DNA of 64,000 nucleotides from Catalinimonas alkaloidigena (GTDB lineage Bacteria; Bacteroidota; Bacteroidia; Cytophagales; Flexibacteraceae): NCBI RefSeq assembly GCF_900100765.1, contig NZ_FNFO01000013.1, positions 62,001 to 126,000 of the forward strand, read 5' to 3'. Shown piece by piece: positions 36,910 to 45,095 of this stretch (position 1 is its first letter; each line of letters starts with the position of its first letter). The notes under the pieces were generated by a model. It saw only the letters and a program-made list of their open reading frames with translations, ran no database searches and was not told where the DNA came from. The position numbers and the translations under genes were made by a program.

Positions 36910-37326
36910 TCAGATCAGGTGCTTCTTCGAGGCCCACCGGATCACGGCGTTGATGTTGGGCAGTTGCGTCTTCTTCAGAATATTCTTCCGGTGCGTGTGG
37001 ACCGTGTGCACACTCAGGTTCAGCTCCTGGGCAATCTGTTTGCTGCTCAGGCCGCTGGCTACCAGCCGAACCACCTCCTGCTCGCGGTCCGTCATGGGCG
37101 AAGCGTTCAGGTCGACAACGCGTGGCGTTTCGGTGGGTTTGAGGCGTGAAGCATCCGACGTGCTCTTAAAAGGGGCGTACGAAAAGGCGAGAGGCAACAT
37201 AAGCAACGGCAAGAAAGAATGAGAGAAAAATAAGTTAAACAGTTTCGCTTCTATCGGGCATACTTGTAATAAATGTGTGATGGAAAATCTATAAAATGCC
37301 TGACAATCACAATGTTGTTCCCGCAA
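36910..37326 (-). CDS. LuxR-type HTH transcriptional regulator (short)
   Basis: This small protein consists mainly of a C-terminal LuxR/GerE helix-turn-helix domain (MTDREQEVVRLVASGLSSKQIAQELNLSVHTVHTHRKNILKKT). It has no receiver domain. The listed frame of 138 residues starts at 37326; an internal ATG at 37200 would give 96 residues and may be the true start. The extended form adds the hydrophobic segment LFNLFFSHSFLPLLMLPLAF, which could anchor the protein. The INAVIRWASKKHLI ending is typical of Bacteroidota members. It lies beside the LytTR regulator on the same strand, but the target genes are unknown. Confidence 0.78.
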   Translation of the reverse strand: MREQHCDCQAFYRFSITHLLQVCPIEAKLFNLFFSHSFLPLLMLPLAFSYAPFKSTSDASRLKPTETPRVVDLNASPMTDREQEVVRLVASGLSSKQIAQELNLSVHTVHTHRKNILKKTQLPNINAVIRWASKKHLI

Positions 37327-37454
37327 ATGGGGGTATTTTTCCTACAAAGAGGTTCCGTTGTTCTGTAACACTTCGTACCATGTTTGTTGCGTCTGAACCG
37401 GCGCGTTCCAGACCTGAGCACGTAAAACGCAATCCGAGGACGGGCGCAAAAAAC

Positions 37455-37486
37455 AAAGCGGTCCGCTGCATGCAGCGGACCGCTTT
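37455..37486 (-). terminator. 32-bp perfect palindrome, terminator of the GloVer gene
   Basis: The two 16-base arms (AAAGCGGTCCGCTGCA and its complement) are perfectly complementary without loop. Read leftwards they are followed by a T-rich tract, and the site lies 28 bases past the stop at 37514. Confidence 0.8.
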
Positions 37487-37513
37487 ATCAGGAAATGAGT
37501 TGACGCAAACGGA

Positions 37514-40500
37514 TTATTGCTTGATGGCACGCAGGGTAAAGACCTGTTCGTGCGTGGTCGCCCGAATCACGTAGATGCCCGCGGGTTGACCACGCAGGTC
37601 GATTTCCAGGCCGGAGGCCTGGCGTTGCACAGGCACGTGGGAAAGCACGCGTCCCTCCAGCGTAGCGACCTGCACCTGCGCCTGATCCAAATCTACCTCC
37701 GTAGAAAACAGCGTAAATTGACCCTGCGTAGGATTGGGGTAGATTTCGAGGGCAGCAGCGCGTGTGGCTGAGGCCTGCCGGGTATCGCTACAGTTGGTAG
37801 CGGCACTCCCCATGCCCGAGGCGGCTTCGCCCGTGTTGGTAATGAACAACTTGTCGAAGTTGGTGTGAAACTCCCTGAATTCGAAGTCGATGGTGTTGGT
37901 GCCACTCATCAGCTCCTCACCGCTGAACGGCACGTCGGCCCATTGGTACGCATCGCCCACGGGTAAGTCCCAGCGTTGCCAGGCGCCGTCGTTCAGACGA
38001 ATCCAGAAGGAATTCCGGTTGTTGGAGATGGCGCGGAAACGGGCCGAGATGGTGTAATGGTCGGTTTGTGGCGCCTCAAAAGCAAAGCGGATGCGATCCG
38101 ACATCATGTCGGTCGGGCTGAAATGGCTGGTAGACGAGTAGGCGTATGCGCCGTGCGACGCCAGCGTGCTGCCGTTGGTCTGCCAGTTGGTGCCCACCTC
38201 AGCACACTCGGCCTCCAGGTAGGCCGTGAAGTCGACCCTGCAGTTGGTCGCTTCAGGCCCCAGGTCGGTGGGGAGGGATCCGTCGGTCACGACGAGCTTG
38301 TCGAAGTTGGTATGGGCTTCGCGGTACTCTACATCAATGTGGTTGGTGCCGCTCATCAGTTCCGCACCGCTGAAGGGCAGGGTCGCCCATTGGTAGGGAG
38401 AGCCCACGGGCAGATCCCACCGTTGCCAGGCACCGCCGTTGAGCCGGACCCAGAACGAATTTCGGTTGGGCCCCAGCGCACGAAACCGGGCCGCCACGGT
38501 GTAGTGGTCGGTTTGTGGCGCCTCGAACGTGAAGCGGATGCGGTCGCTGGCCTGGCCAGTGGGGCTGTAGTTGCTGGACGACGCGTAGGCATACTGCCCA
38601 TGAGAGGTCAGCGTACTGGTACTGGTGGTCCAGTGGGCTCCTACCTCTGCGCATTCGGCTTCGAACGACAGCCTGACGTCAGTGGACGTTGCGTCGTAGT
38701 AGACCAAGCCACTGAAAGGGTGGGTGCCATCGGCGATCTGAAAATCGTGCAGTCGTTGGAATCCCGAACCGTCTGTCATCAGGCGGAAGAGCGTACCGTA
38801 ATCATCGGACCCTTCTTGCTGGGTTGTGCCGTACAGGTACCCGTCCTCACCCAGGAGGAGACTCCCCACCGGCGCGCCGCCACTGACGGTCGAAAAGTCG
38901 TAGAGCTTCTGGAAGCCACTGCCGTCGAGGTGAATGCTGAACAACGTGCCCAACCCGTGCGTACCTCCCTGGTGTGTCATGCCATAGAGTAGGCCCCCGC
39001 TGCCCTCGACCAACCCACCGATGGGGCCATCGCCGTCGCTGGTATTGAAATGGTGAAGCACCTCGGGCATGCTACCGTCCTTGGCTACTTTTACGATGGT
39101 GCCCTTGTCTTCTTCGTAATTACTGCCGTTATAAAAATCACCGCCGAAGTTTGTCATCATGTACAGAAACCCGTCGCTGCCCTCAATTAACTCATGCGGT
39201 TCAAAACCCTGTGGAATATCATAGTAACCATCCTCGTTCAGAGAGTAGCTAAACGTCAGGATTTCTTCGGTCGAGCTGCCGGCTACCGGTGCTTTCACAA
39301 CACTTGCATTGTCTCCATAAATGAAGTCAACAAACCCACCGTTCGAGAAATATAGGAAACCGTCGGAGCCCAGAATCAGGCCGGACCAGGGCGCAATGGC
39401 GTAGTCGAAAAGATTAAAGAAATCGGGAACTTCAGTGTAAGCACTGCCATCCAGCGCCATGCTGAAAAGGTTGACCCACGATCCATACGAGCCGGTGCTG
39501 CGGGCCGACTCGTTATAATCCATCAGAAGTCCGTACAGGCGTTGGTTGTAAAGGGCGATTTTTCCGCCGGGGAAACGTCCATTCGAGAAATCGTGCAGTT
39601 TTTGAAACGTGCTGGAGGGAAGATGGTAGCGAAAAAAGGTACCGGATTGGGACGCGCCGCCCTGACGACAGGTGCCGTAAAGGTAATCGCCGATGAGTGT
39701 CAGCGAGAGGGCATCGCAGTTGCCTCCATCGGGCGGCCCCAGGGGGTGGACGTGCTCTGTTGGGGACGAGGAGGTGGCAATTCGGAACAGGCTACCCGGG
39801 GCCTGGGTGCCATCCAGTAAGGTCACGATATAGTAGTCGGACAAGGCGTACAGGTACCCGTCGTTGCCTTGAATGAAACTGCCGATCGGGTGGTAATCAT
39901 AGGGAGTGTCAAGTTCGGTAAACGAATCGTCGGACTCGATCCTAAAAAGTGTGGTCGGGCCCGCTTCGCTGAAACGAGAACCGTCGCGCGTGCCTTCGTA
40001 AAAACCGTACAAGTGGTTGTCGTTCGCCACCATCAGCGATTTCAGAATACGTTGGTTGTAAAATCGATCCGAACCTATGCCGATGGTAGCCGGCAGAACC
40101 GAATAAGCGGTGCCGTCGGGTTGTAGCTTGTATACATCGTACGTAGCGCCGTAGCCGCCTCCCGCCGAGGTGTAAATACCATAGAGGTAGCCGTTCGGTG
40201 CTTGCACCAGGCCACCCACAGGCTGGTTAGGTTGCGGGAACGTATGCAACACCGCAAAGCCCGTCCCGTCGGTCTGCAGACGAAACACACTCCCTTCTCC
40301 TACAGACTGCCAGTTCAGGCCGGTTCCCAGGGCAACACCGTATAGTGCGCCGCCTGCCTCCAGCAAACTCCCCACCGGCCGTCCCCCGTCTGTTTCGGTC
40401 ATGTCGTGGAGTTTGTCAAAACCGGTGCCGTCGGGCATAATCCGAAATACAGTACCCAGGTCGTTGGCCCCACCCAGGCTGGTCGAGCCGTAGAAATAGC

Positions 40501-41023
40501 CGTCGCTGCCCAGGATCAGACTGCCCACGGGCAAAGTCCCATCCGCATCGGAAAACGTGTACGCGATGGTGAAGGTGCCATCCAGGGCCAGTCGATAAAA
40601 TGCGGTCCTCGTCATGCCGTACAGGGCGCCGTCCGGCCCTTCCGTCAACCCCGTAGCTGCTTGCCCCTCACCCGGCGTGAAAGCATGCAACCGGGTAAAC
40701 TCTCCCGAAGCGGAGGAGTGAAAAATTGTGCCCAGGTTATGGTCTCCCCCCAGGGTATTGACACTGTAAAACAGAGCATTGCTCGCCTGCACAGGGCGGT
40801 CGGCCGGTTGGTAACCAAGGTCAAGAAAGGCGTATTCAACCCGGAAATCGCTGCCATCCGGTTGAGACGAGAACAAGGTGCCGGCTCCCAGACCTCCGCT
40901 GGTGGTGGCGCCATACAGGCGGGCCTGAGCATACAGGTGTGTCGGGACGAGTGCGCTGACCGAGAGCGTACTCATCCACAGAATCGCCAGGGCGATTCGA
41001 TGGTGAACGTTAACGTGAATCAT
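37514..41023 (-). CDS. Large secreted GloVer-repeat protein with two CBM-like domains and T9SS tail
   Basis: This 1169-residue protein has a signal peptide (ALAILWMSTLSVSALVPTHLYAQ). At least twelve tandem repeats of the type GSLLxGSDGYLYGxTxxGGxxxxGTxFRxxxDGSGFxxLHxF run from about 35 to 790; this is the choice-of-anchor GloVer repeat, probably a beta-propeller. Two copies of a roughly 140-residue module with FEAECAEVGxxW...SFWVRLNxGAWQRWDLPVG follow at about 790-940 and 945-1080, resembling CBM6/35-type carbohydrate-binding folds. A T9SS sorting domain (LEIYPNPTQGQFTLF...) ends the chain. Surface attachment and glycan binding are inferred from fold types; no catalytic residues are apparent. 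Confidence 0.87.
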   Translation of the reverse strand: MIHVNVHHRIALAILWMSTLSVSALVPTHLYAQARLYGATTSGGLGAGTLFSSQPDGSDFRVEYAFLDLGYQPADRPVQASNALFYSVNTLGGDHNLGTIFHSSASGEFTRLHAFTPGEGQAATGLTEGPDGALYGMTRTAFYRLALDGTFTIAYTFSDADGTLPVGSLILGSDGYFYGSTSLGGANDLGTVFRIMPDGTGFDKLHDMTETDGGRPVGSLLEAGGALYGVALGTGLNWQSVGEGSVFRLQTDGTGFAVLHTFPQPNQPVGGLVQAPNGYLYGIYTSAGGGYGATYDVYKLQPDGTAYSVLPATIGIGSDRFYNQRILKSLMVANDNHLYGFYEGTRDGSRFSEAGPTTLFRIESDDSFTELDTPYDYHPIGSFIQGNDGYLYALSDYYIVTLLDGTQAPGSLFRIATSSSPTEHVHPLGPPDGGNCDALSLTLIGDYLYGTCRQGGASQSGTFFRYHLPSSTFQKLHDFSNGRFPGGKIALYNQRLYGLLMDYNESARSTGSYGSWVNLFSMALDGSAYTEVPDFFNLFDYAIAPWSGLILGSDGFLYFSNGGFVDFIYGDNASVVKAPVAGSSTEEILTFSYSLNEDGYYDIPQGFEPHELIEGSDGFLYMMTNFGGDFYNGSNYEEDKGTIVKVAKDGSMPEVLHHFNTSDGDGPIGGLVEGSGGLLYGMTHQGGTHGLGTLFSIHLDGSGFQKLYDFSTVSGGAPVGSLLLGEDGYLYGTTQQEGSDDYGTLFRLMTDGSGFQRLHDFQIADGTHPFSGLVYYDATSTDVRLSFEAECAEVGAHWTTSTSTLTSHGQYAYASSSNYSPTGQASDRIRFTFEAPQTDHYTVAARFRALGPNRNSFWVRLNGGAWQRWDLPVGSPYQWATLPFSGAELMSGTNHIDVEYREAHTNFDKLVVTDGSLPTDLGPEATNCRVDFTAYLEAECAEVGTNWQTNGSTLASHGAYAYSSTSHFSPTDMMSDRIRFAFEAPQTDHYTISARFRAISNNRNSFWIRLNDGAWQRWDLPVGDAYQWADVPFSGEELMSGTNTIDFEFREFHTNFDKLFITNTGEAASGMGSAATNCSDTRQASATRAAALEIYPNPTQGQFTLFSTEVDLDQAQVQVATLEGRVLSHVPVQRQASGLEIDLRGQPAGIYVIRATTHEQVFTLRAIKQ

Positions 41024-41314
41024 AGGATAGGGTATAAGAGTGAAATTAAAAAGCGAGGTGAGGGGTGCAGTACGTCTTTCTGAGGAATTGGCCGGGTTGG
41101 AAAGAGGCCAGTTCGCTCATACATGAACCAAACTGTGGTGCCGAAAAGAAAAGCTGCTATCGCGTCGAAACCGATGGCAAGCGCACAAGAGAAAAATAGA
41201 GATCAGGCTCTACACCCAAACGGAGTCATCACAGGGAAATACCTGAGGACAAGGTAGTTAAATGGTTTGTAGAAAAGAATAAGTAGTAAAAAAATAATAT
41301 GGCAATAACAAAAA

Positions 41315-41460
41315 GGCGGCCATAAGACGCGGCAGTAGCACCACGTGAAAGTCCCAAACCGCTCACCAAACGGATGTGGCCAAGGGAACGTAGGGGCGCT
41401 GGAAAATGAGTTGGGCCAGCAAGCAAAAGCATGGAAAGCCTAAGACAAGCTTCCACGCAT
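41315..41460. other. GC-rich structured patch, possibly a group II intron fragment
   Basis: This patch of about 145 bases is GC-richer than its surroundings and does not look coding. The plus strand contains GTGAAAGTCC, GGCCAAGGGAACG and GGAAAGCCTAAGAC, which recall domain I of bacterial group II introns. Domain V and a reverse transcriptase are absent. The identification is tentative. Confidence 0.25.
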
Positions 41461-41581
41461 GGGTGATAGTAACCTCTAAATTATAATGATTGATAGTAAA
41501 AAGGCTATATTCGAATCTTAATGGCCAGTTTACTATAACGATTGCTGGACATAGAAGAGGTCAACTGTAGCAGAAATAACG

Positions 41582-41601
41582 GCACCTTTTGGAAAAGGTG
41601 C
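41582..41601. repeat. Inverted repeat upstream of the first cassette
   Basis: GCACCTTTT and AAAAGGTGC form a 9-bp hairpin with a GG loop, ending 12 bases before GTTGGCGGCA. It could be the inner part of a preceding attC-like site whose left core is AAATAAC (41574-41580), but the spacing differs from that of the next site. Confidence 0.4.
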
Positions 41602-41613
41602 GTTTATACATAC

Positions 41614-41623
41614 GTTGGCGGCA
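41614..41623 (+). repeat. Cassette 1 left core (GTTGGCGGCA)
   Basis: This is an exact inverted match to TGCCGCCAAC at 42052-42061, so the two copies bracket the gene at 41632-42039. In an integrated integron cassette the left core derives from the cassette's own attC, which produces exactly this arrangement. Confidence 0.65.
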
Positions 41624-41631
41624 ATATAAAA

Positions 41632-42039
41632 ATGGGATACGATCTACACATAACTCGAAAATCAAATTGGTTTGATGAAGAATCATCAAGAGACATTTCT
41701 CTAACTGATTGGATTAGTTATGTGACTAAAGACGATGAAATGCGCTTAGATCATTTTGCAGGAGCAGTAACCGATGATGGACAAAAAATTAGGATTGAAG
41801 ATGAAGGACTAAGTGTCTGGGCAAAATATTCTAAAAATGGTATAAATGGCAACTTTGCTTGGTTCACTTATGCAAATGGACAGATAGTTGTGAAGAATCC
41901 AGATAAAGAAATAATTAACAAAATGATTGATATTGCATCGGTTCTTGGAGCGAAAGTTCAGGGAGATGATGGTGAATTATATGAGATTAAGGAATTTATT
42001 AACAAAGAAATGCAACCTTGGTGGAAGTTTTGGAAATGA
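41632..42039 (+). CDS. Small conserved protein of unknown function, in a putative gene cassette
   Basis: This 135-residue protein begins MGYDLHITRKSNWFDEESS. The ATG at 41632 follows the A-rich leader AATATAAAA and is preferred over an in-frame start at 41542 outside the repeat. It has an acidic body (ISLTDWISYVTKDDEMRLD), a motif LSVWAKYSKNGINGNFAWF and a C-terminal WWKFWK. I recall similar small MGYDLHITR proteins in diverse bacteria, without assigned function. There is no signal peptide or membrane segment. The coding sequence is AT-rich, unlike the chromosome around it, and is bracketed by a 10-bp inverted repeat. Transfer as a mobile cassette is inferred. Confidence 0.8.
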   Translation: MGYDLHITRKSNWFDEESSRDISLTDWISYVTKDDEMRLDHFAGAVTDDGQKIRIEDEGLSVWAKYSKNGINGNFAWFTYANGQIVVKNPDKEIINKMIDIASVLGAKVQGDDGELYEIKEFINKEMQPWWKFWK

Positions 42040-42051
42040 GAATGAGTAAAC

Positions 42052-42188
42052 TGCCGCCAACAAAATTCAGCCACAAACCCTATTTTGAAATTCAATTTGT
42101 GGGTTTTATGCCCTAAGTTCTGATATTGAAACACGAACAAAAAATGCAAATATGATCGGCCTGTGGCTGCATTTATCCGTTGTAGGGC
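42052..42188 (+). repeat. attC-like recombination site between the two cassette genes
   Basis: The segment runs TGCCGCCAAC (42052-42061), 6 bases, CAGCCACA (42068-42075), a central part with AAACCC/GGGTTT, TGTGGCTG (42162-42169), 9 bases, and GTTGTAGGGC (42179-42188). The 8-bp inner pair is perfectly complementary. The outer left core is complementary to the core before cassette 1, and the right core belongs to cassette 2, as in integron arrays. The cores do not match GTTRRRY exactly. Confidence 0.6.
42179..42188 (+). repeat. Cassette 2 left core (GTTGTAGGGC)
   Basis: This is an exact inverted match to GCCCTACAAC at 42623-42632 and starts 13 bases before the ATG of the second small gene. Confidence 0.65.
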
Positions 42189-42191
42189 ATT

Positions 42192-42620
42192 ATGGAAAAT
42201 GAAACAATTTTATTAGATCACGCAATTGATGATGAGCGACTCAAAGTAGCTTACTCTAGGATTTTGCATATTAAACTCGATAAGATTTTTATTGTATCAG
42301 ATTTAGCTGAATATTTTGATCGAGAGGAAAAGACAGATGATGAAACAGTAGTCATTCAAAAATTCTTGTTTAAGCGGGGAGATTTTACTTTTGAGTTGAT
42401 ACCTTGGATTTGTCCAATGACTAGAACTTATGATTTTGATCAAAATCATAAGTTCTACAAAGAGTTAGCAAAAGAATTAAAATGCTCGATATTAATTCCA
42501 GGTGATTACAAAGATTTATCAGATTCGTATGAAATAATTATTACAGATGGCAAAGATGATAGAGAAATTATTGCTGACCATCCAGACGAATATGGAATAA
42601 AAGGAATAAAGGAGAGATAA
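42192..42620 (+). CDS. Small protein of unknown function, in a second putative cassette
   Basis: This 142-residue acidic protein (MENETILLDHAIDDERLKVAYSRIL) is not recognised. Predicted alternation of helices and strands suggests a small alpha/beta fold, with FTFELIPWICPMTRTYDF as the hydrophobic centre and a charged tail (DEYGIKGIKER). No signal peptide or transmembrane segment is present. The sequence is strongly AT-rich. Start and stop lie just inside the 10-bp inverted repeat GTTGTAGGGC/GCCCTACAAC, with 3 bases before the ATG and 2 after the TAA. The tight fit between repeat and gene supports both the gene call and the cassette interpretation. Confidence 0.75.
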   Translation: MENETILLDHAIDDERLKVAYSRILHIKLDKIFIVSDLAEYFDREEKTDDETVVIQKFLFKRGDFTFELIPWICPMTRTYDFDQNHKFYKELAKELKCSILIPGDYKDLSDSYEIIITDGKDDREIIADHPDEYGIKGIKER

Positions 42621-42622
42621 AC

Positions 42623-42632
42623 GCCCTACAAC
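42623..42632 (+). repeat. Cassette 2 right core (GCCCTACAAC), attC-like site truncated
   Basis: This complements 42179-42188. The expected inner pair and following GTT core are not found; sequence resembling an IS end starts about 20 bases later. Confidence 0.55.
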
Positions 42633-42654
42633 ACAAGGCAAGTAGCATGGCTAG

Positions 42655-43216
42655 GGCGTGTATGCAAACTCCAAAAGCATTGTAAATTAGGTGAATGCAG
42701 CGAAGCGATGCCCCGCCGGGACGAGCTTACCGATCGCCAGTGGGGACGACTCAGCCAGTGGTTGCCAAAGCAGAAGCCAGCTACGGGGCGACCTGCTAGT
42801 GACCACCGACTAATTTTAAATGCCATCCATTGGGTAGTACGTACTGGTGCTCCCTGGCGAGATCTACCTGAGCGTTATGAGCAGGGGGCGGCCCCTCTTG
42901 GTCAACGGTCTATAGCCGCTATCAACGCTGGTGTAAAGCAGGCATCTGGGAGAAAATCTGGCAGAGCTTGCAGGAAGCTGACAATGCCGAAGCCAAAATC
43001 GATCGCCCGGCGACCCGGTGGCAGGTCCATTTCATCGATACTACAGTGATCAGGGCGCATCAACATGCGGCCGGCCACCGTGGCAACGGAGCAAAAAAAG
43101 AGTAGCCTGGAGCAGGAAGCATTGGGTCGCAGTCAGGGTGGATTTACCACTAAGGTTCATGTGCGAGTAGAAAGATACAGGCGCCTGATGCAGGTCAAAC
43201 TCACTACAACCTGACA
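42655..43216 (+). mobile_element. Decayed IS5-family element
   Basis: The element is inferred from its transposase remnant. The left end probably lies near 42652-42656, after GCATGGCTAG, where sequence unrelated to the cassette begins (GGGCGTGTATGCAAACTCC). No right end or terminal inverted repeat pair could be matched; similarity fades near 43216. Confidence 0.6.
42708..43216 (+). pseudogene. IS5-family transposase remnant (frameshifted, truncated)
   Basis: The first frame reads MPRRDELTDRQWGRLSQWLP...GAPWRDLPERY, the N-terminal DUF4096 region of IS5-group transposases. After a GC-rich insertion near 42885 the reading continues in another frame as WSTVYSRYQRWCKAGIWEKIW and VHFIDTTVIRAHQHAAGHRG, which holds the first catalytic Asp of the DDE domain. 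It then meets a TAG and shifts again to EQEALGRSQGGFTTKVHVR before ending. The remaining half of the DDE domain is missing. With at least two frame disruptions and no C-terminus the gene cannot make an active transposase. Confidence 0.85.
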
Positions 43217-43307
43217 CGCATTACTTGACACTACCACTATCTAGTATTAACAATACCTGGAATTCTACTGCCTTGGTTGAAATTAAAAAATATAACGTAG
43301 GTTAAAA

Positions 43308-43592
43308 TTACCAAAGCGATAATATTTGCCTAACTAAAATAATATAAGATAAGTATGTTGAGGGAATAGTTAGGAGCCATATAACTAAATAGTGTATTTT
43401 GAAGCTATTTTCATAAGTGAGGCTAAATAAAGCTATTAAGAAAATAATGTGCATTACATATATAAATATCAAAACACCCCCAAAATGTCCGCTTGAGTTA
43501 CTAAAAAACTTATAAATAGAATAAAACGCAATTGCTATCTCTAATAAAGATATTGTCCTAATAAAAATAGCTGCAAAAGTGTCAGGTCTCAT
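43308..43592 (-). CDS. Small predicted membrane protein
   Basis: This 94-residue frame has three hydrophobic segments: AAIFIRTISLLEIAIAFYSIY (about 8-28), GVLIFIYVMHIIFLIALFSL (about 39-58) and YLVIWLLTIPSTYLSYIILV (about 68-87). It starts MRPDTF and lacks a cleavable signal pattern. No family is recognised. It lies within the AT-rich island downstream of the IS remnant. The AT-rich composition makes accidental hydrophobic frames more likely, so the call is moderate. Confidence 0.5.
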   Translation of the reverse strand: MRPDTFAAIFIRTISLLEIAIAFYSIYKFFSNSSGHFGGVLIFIYVMHIIFLIALFSLTYENSFKIHYLVIWLLTIPSTYLSYIILVRQILSLW

Positions 43593-44007
43593 AAAATATT
43601 AATTTGCAAATGTTGCGATATGGTTTTTAGACAGGGTCTTAACAATCGTAAAAGTAAATTGATCTGAAGAATATCCTCCATCCTTAATCGATCGCGCACT
43701 TTTCATGAGTGATGTTGATTGCTCTGTTTATCGAAGTCGGAATGGTCGAAAATGTAGGCTGTGTAATGTTTTTAAGTGTCGCTGAGTGATCCCATTTGGG
43801 AAGAATAATAGGGAGCTCACTTCGCTAGCTAGCTGTTTATTCCAACAACGAAAACCGGCACGCCATCTACCTCATTTACCCAATTTTAAAATAGCAGCGG
43901 TATTGGCTGTCGATCAGCTTAAAAACCTTGTATAGGGCCATTCGGCTACAGGTTTTGGAATCAAAATAAAACTCTTATCCTCTGAATTTTTCACTATATG
44001 ACCTCAC
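43593..44007. other. Non-coding part of the island
   Basis: I see no intact gene here. Composition is mixed and several short frames are interrupted; decayed mobile DNA is possible but no family could be named. Confidence 0.4.
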
Positions 44008-44659
44008 TTATAAAACATGAAGTAGGTCAGAAAACTCTTTTTTAAATCTCACTGGATCGAATGGTATTGCGTTAATTTTTTGACTATATGATCCTATCAA
44101 TTGATCAAGTGAAGGATTATTATTAAGCTTAGCTACAATTAATCCTATAATATACCTTAAAGGCTCTACACTTCCTGTTAAAACAGATTTATACTCTGGA
44201 TTATCATTTATTGCACTATCTATATCAGATACACTAGAATACCTATCAAAGTATTCTAGCGCAGCATTTTCGAAGCAGTAGATTATTAAGTTGACAGCAT
44301 TCTCAGTCTCGTTTTTATCGTTGCAAGCAATACTCAAACTTGAATTTTTTCTATAAATACCATCGGTATTATCATCCAACTTGTACACATCTACTTTTGT
44401 GTCGATTATATCAATATTATTGTTTCTAGAAGATATTTTTCTGTGAATTTCTTCTATAGGCTTTATTCTTATAGCCATAACTGGCTCAATTGATAATCCA
44501 CTTCCATGACTATAAAACAAAATAATATATTTCTTATAACATCACCTTCTTCTCTATAAAACCAGGAATCGGACCCTGCTCTTTTGTATTCAAAACCATA
44601 CAAATTTAAGAAAAGGTTTATTCCTTTAATTAGAAGATTACTTTTTCCCTAAATGTCAT
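44008..44659 (-). pseudogene. Small gene with two frameshifts in homopolymer runs
   Basis: The 3' part (44520-44008) encodes FYSHGSGLSIEPVMAIRIKP...KKEFSDLLHVL. Upstream, in another frame, the sequence continues sensibly as LLIKGINLFLNLYGF and EYKRAGSDSWFYREEGDVIRNILF, and before that in a third frame as MTFREK from an ATG at 44659. Restoring one A in the AAAAA run near 44645 and one T in the TTTT run near 44520 would join all three into one protein of about 217 residues. The arrangement loosely resembles DUF4304-type small proteins, but this is uncertain. Either the gene is decaying or the sequence has homopolymer errors. Confidence 0.55.
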
Positions 44660-45095
44660 TTTTTCCTTATTTTAGAAGAGGAAATATCTGCAATTGATAC
44701 TTATTGCTCGGCGAAGCCTTCGCCCGCTGCTACATTAGCCGTTGCCTACAAGCTAAAAAACAAAAAAGTGCCTCTATGACACCCTTACCTCAGTTTATTT
44801 AGGAAGGATATCTGAGAAACTTTTTTACTCGCGTCGACGGTTTTGCTACTCCTGGCAGTTCTGGGTAGAAGTCCAAGTAAAGGCTTCTACGTCCTTTGCT
44901 GACCGTCTTCTCTCGCACTATAATGCGGATCGCTTTCGTGATGATATGCTTGTACCGGTTTTGTACCCATCTTGTGTAGATACACTAAAGGTGCAAATAA
45001 TATCAAATCATGGGCGATTATACGCAAGTATGTGATGCATTAAAGGTCTGATAGTCACTAGTTTTTCATTATTGCTTTCTGGTAACTATTATATT
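44660..45095. other. Right edge of the island
   Basis: This region before mnmE has no recognised gene. It holds a palindrome GGCGAAG-C-CTTCGCC at 44710-44724 and an open plus-strand stretch at about 44810-45040 (VEVQVKASTSFADRLLSHYNADRF) without recognisable family or plausible start. Confidence 0.45.

Larger units (their letters stand above)
41024..41631. other. Left edge of the AT-rich island
   Basis: No convincing gene lies here. Base composition changes near 41.2 kb from GC-rich to AT-rich. The stretch includes a GC-rich patch (41315-41460) and an inverted repeat just before the first cassette, listed separately. The open frame at 41229-41456 (minus) shows no protein family features. Confidence 0.5.

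Noticed and set aside
41229-41456. 75-residue frame on the minus strand (MEACLRLSML...)
   Set aside because: It lies across the GC-rich structured patch and the composition border; it looks like a by-product of an RNA-like sequence rather than a protein gene.
44700-44757. A further attC-like right end (palindrome GGCGAAGCCTTCGCC followed by GTTGCCTAC)
   Set aside because: No complementary left core (GTAGGCAAC) was found on either side at a suitable distance, so the cassette pattern is not completed.
44810-45040. Open plus-strand stretch containing VEVQVKASTSFADRLLSHYNADRF
   Set aside because: There is no plausible start codon or family signature, and adjoining frames are interrupted; too weak to call a gene.
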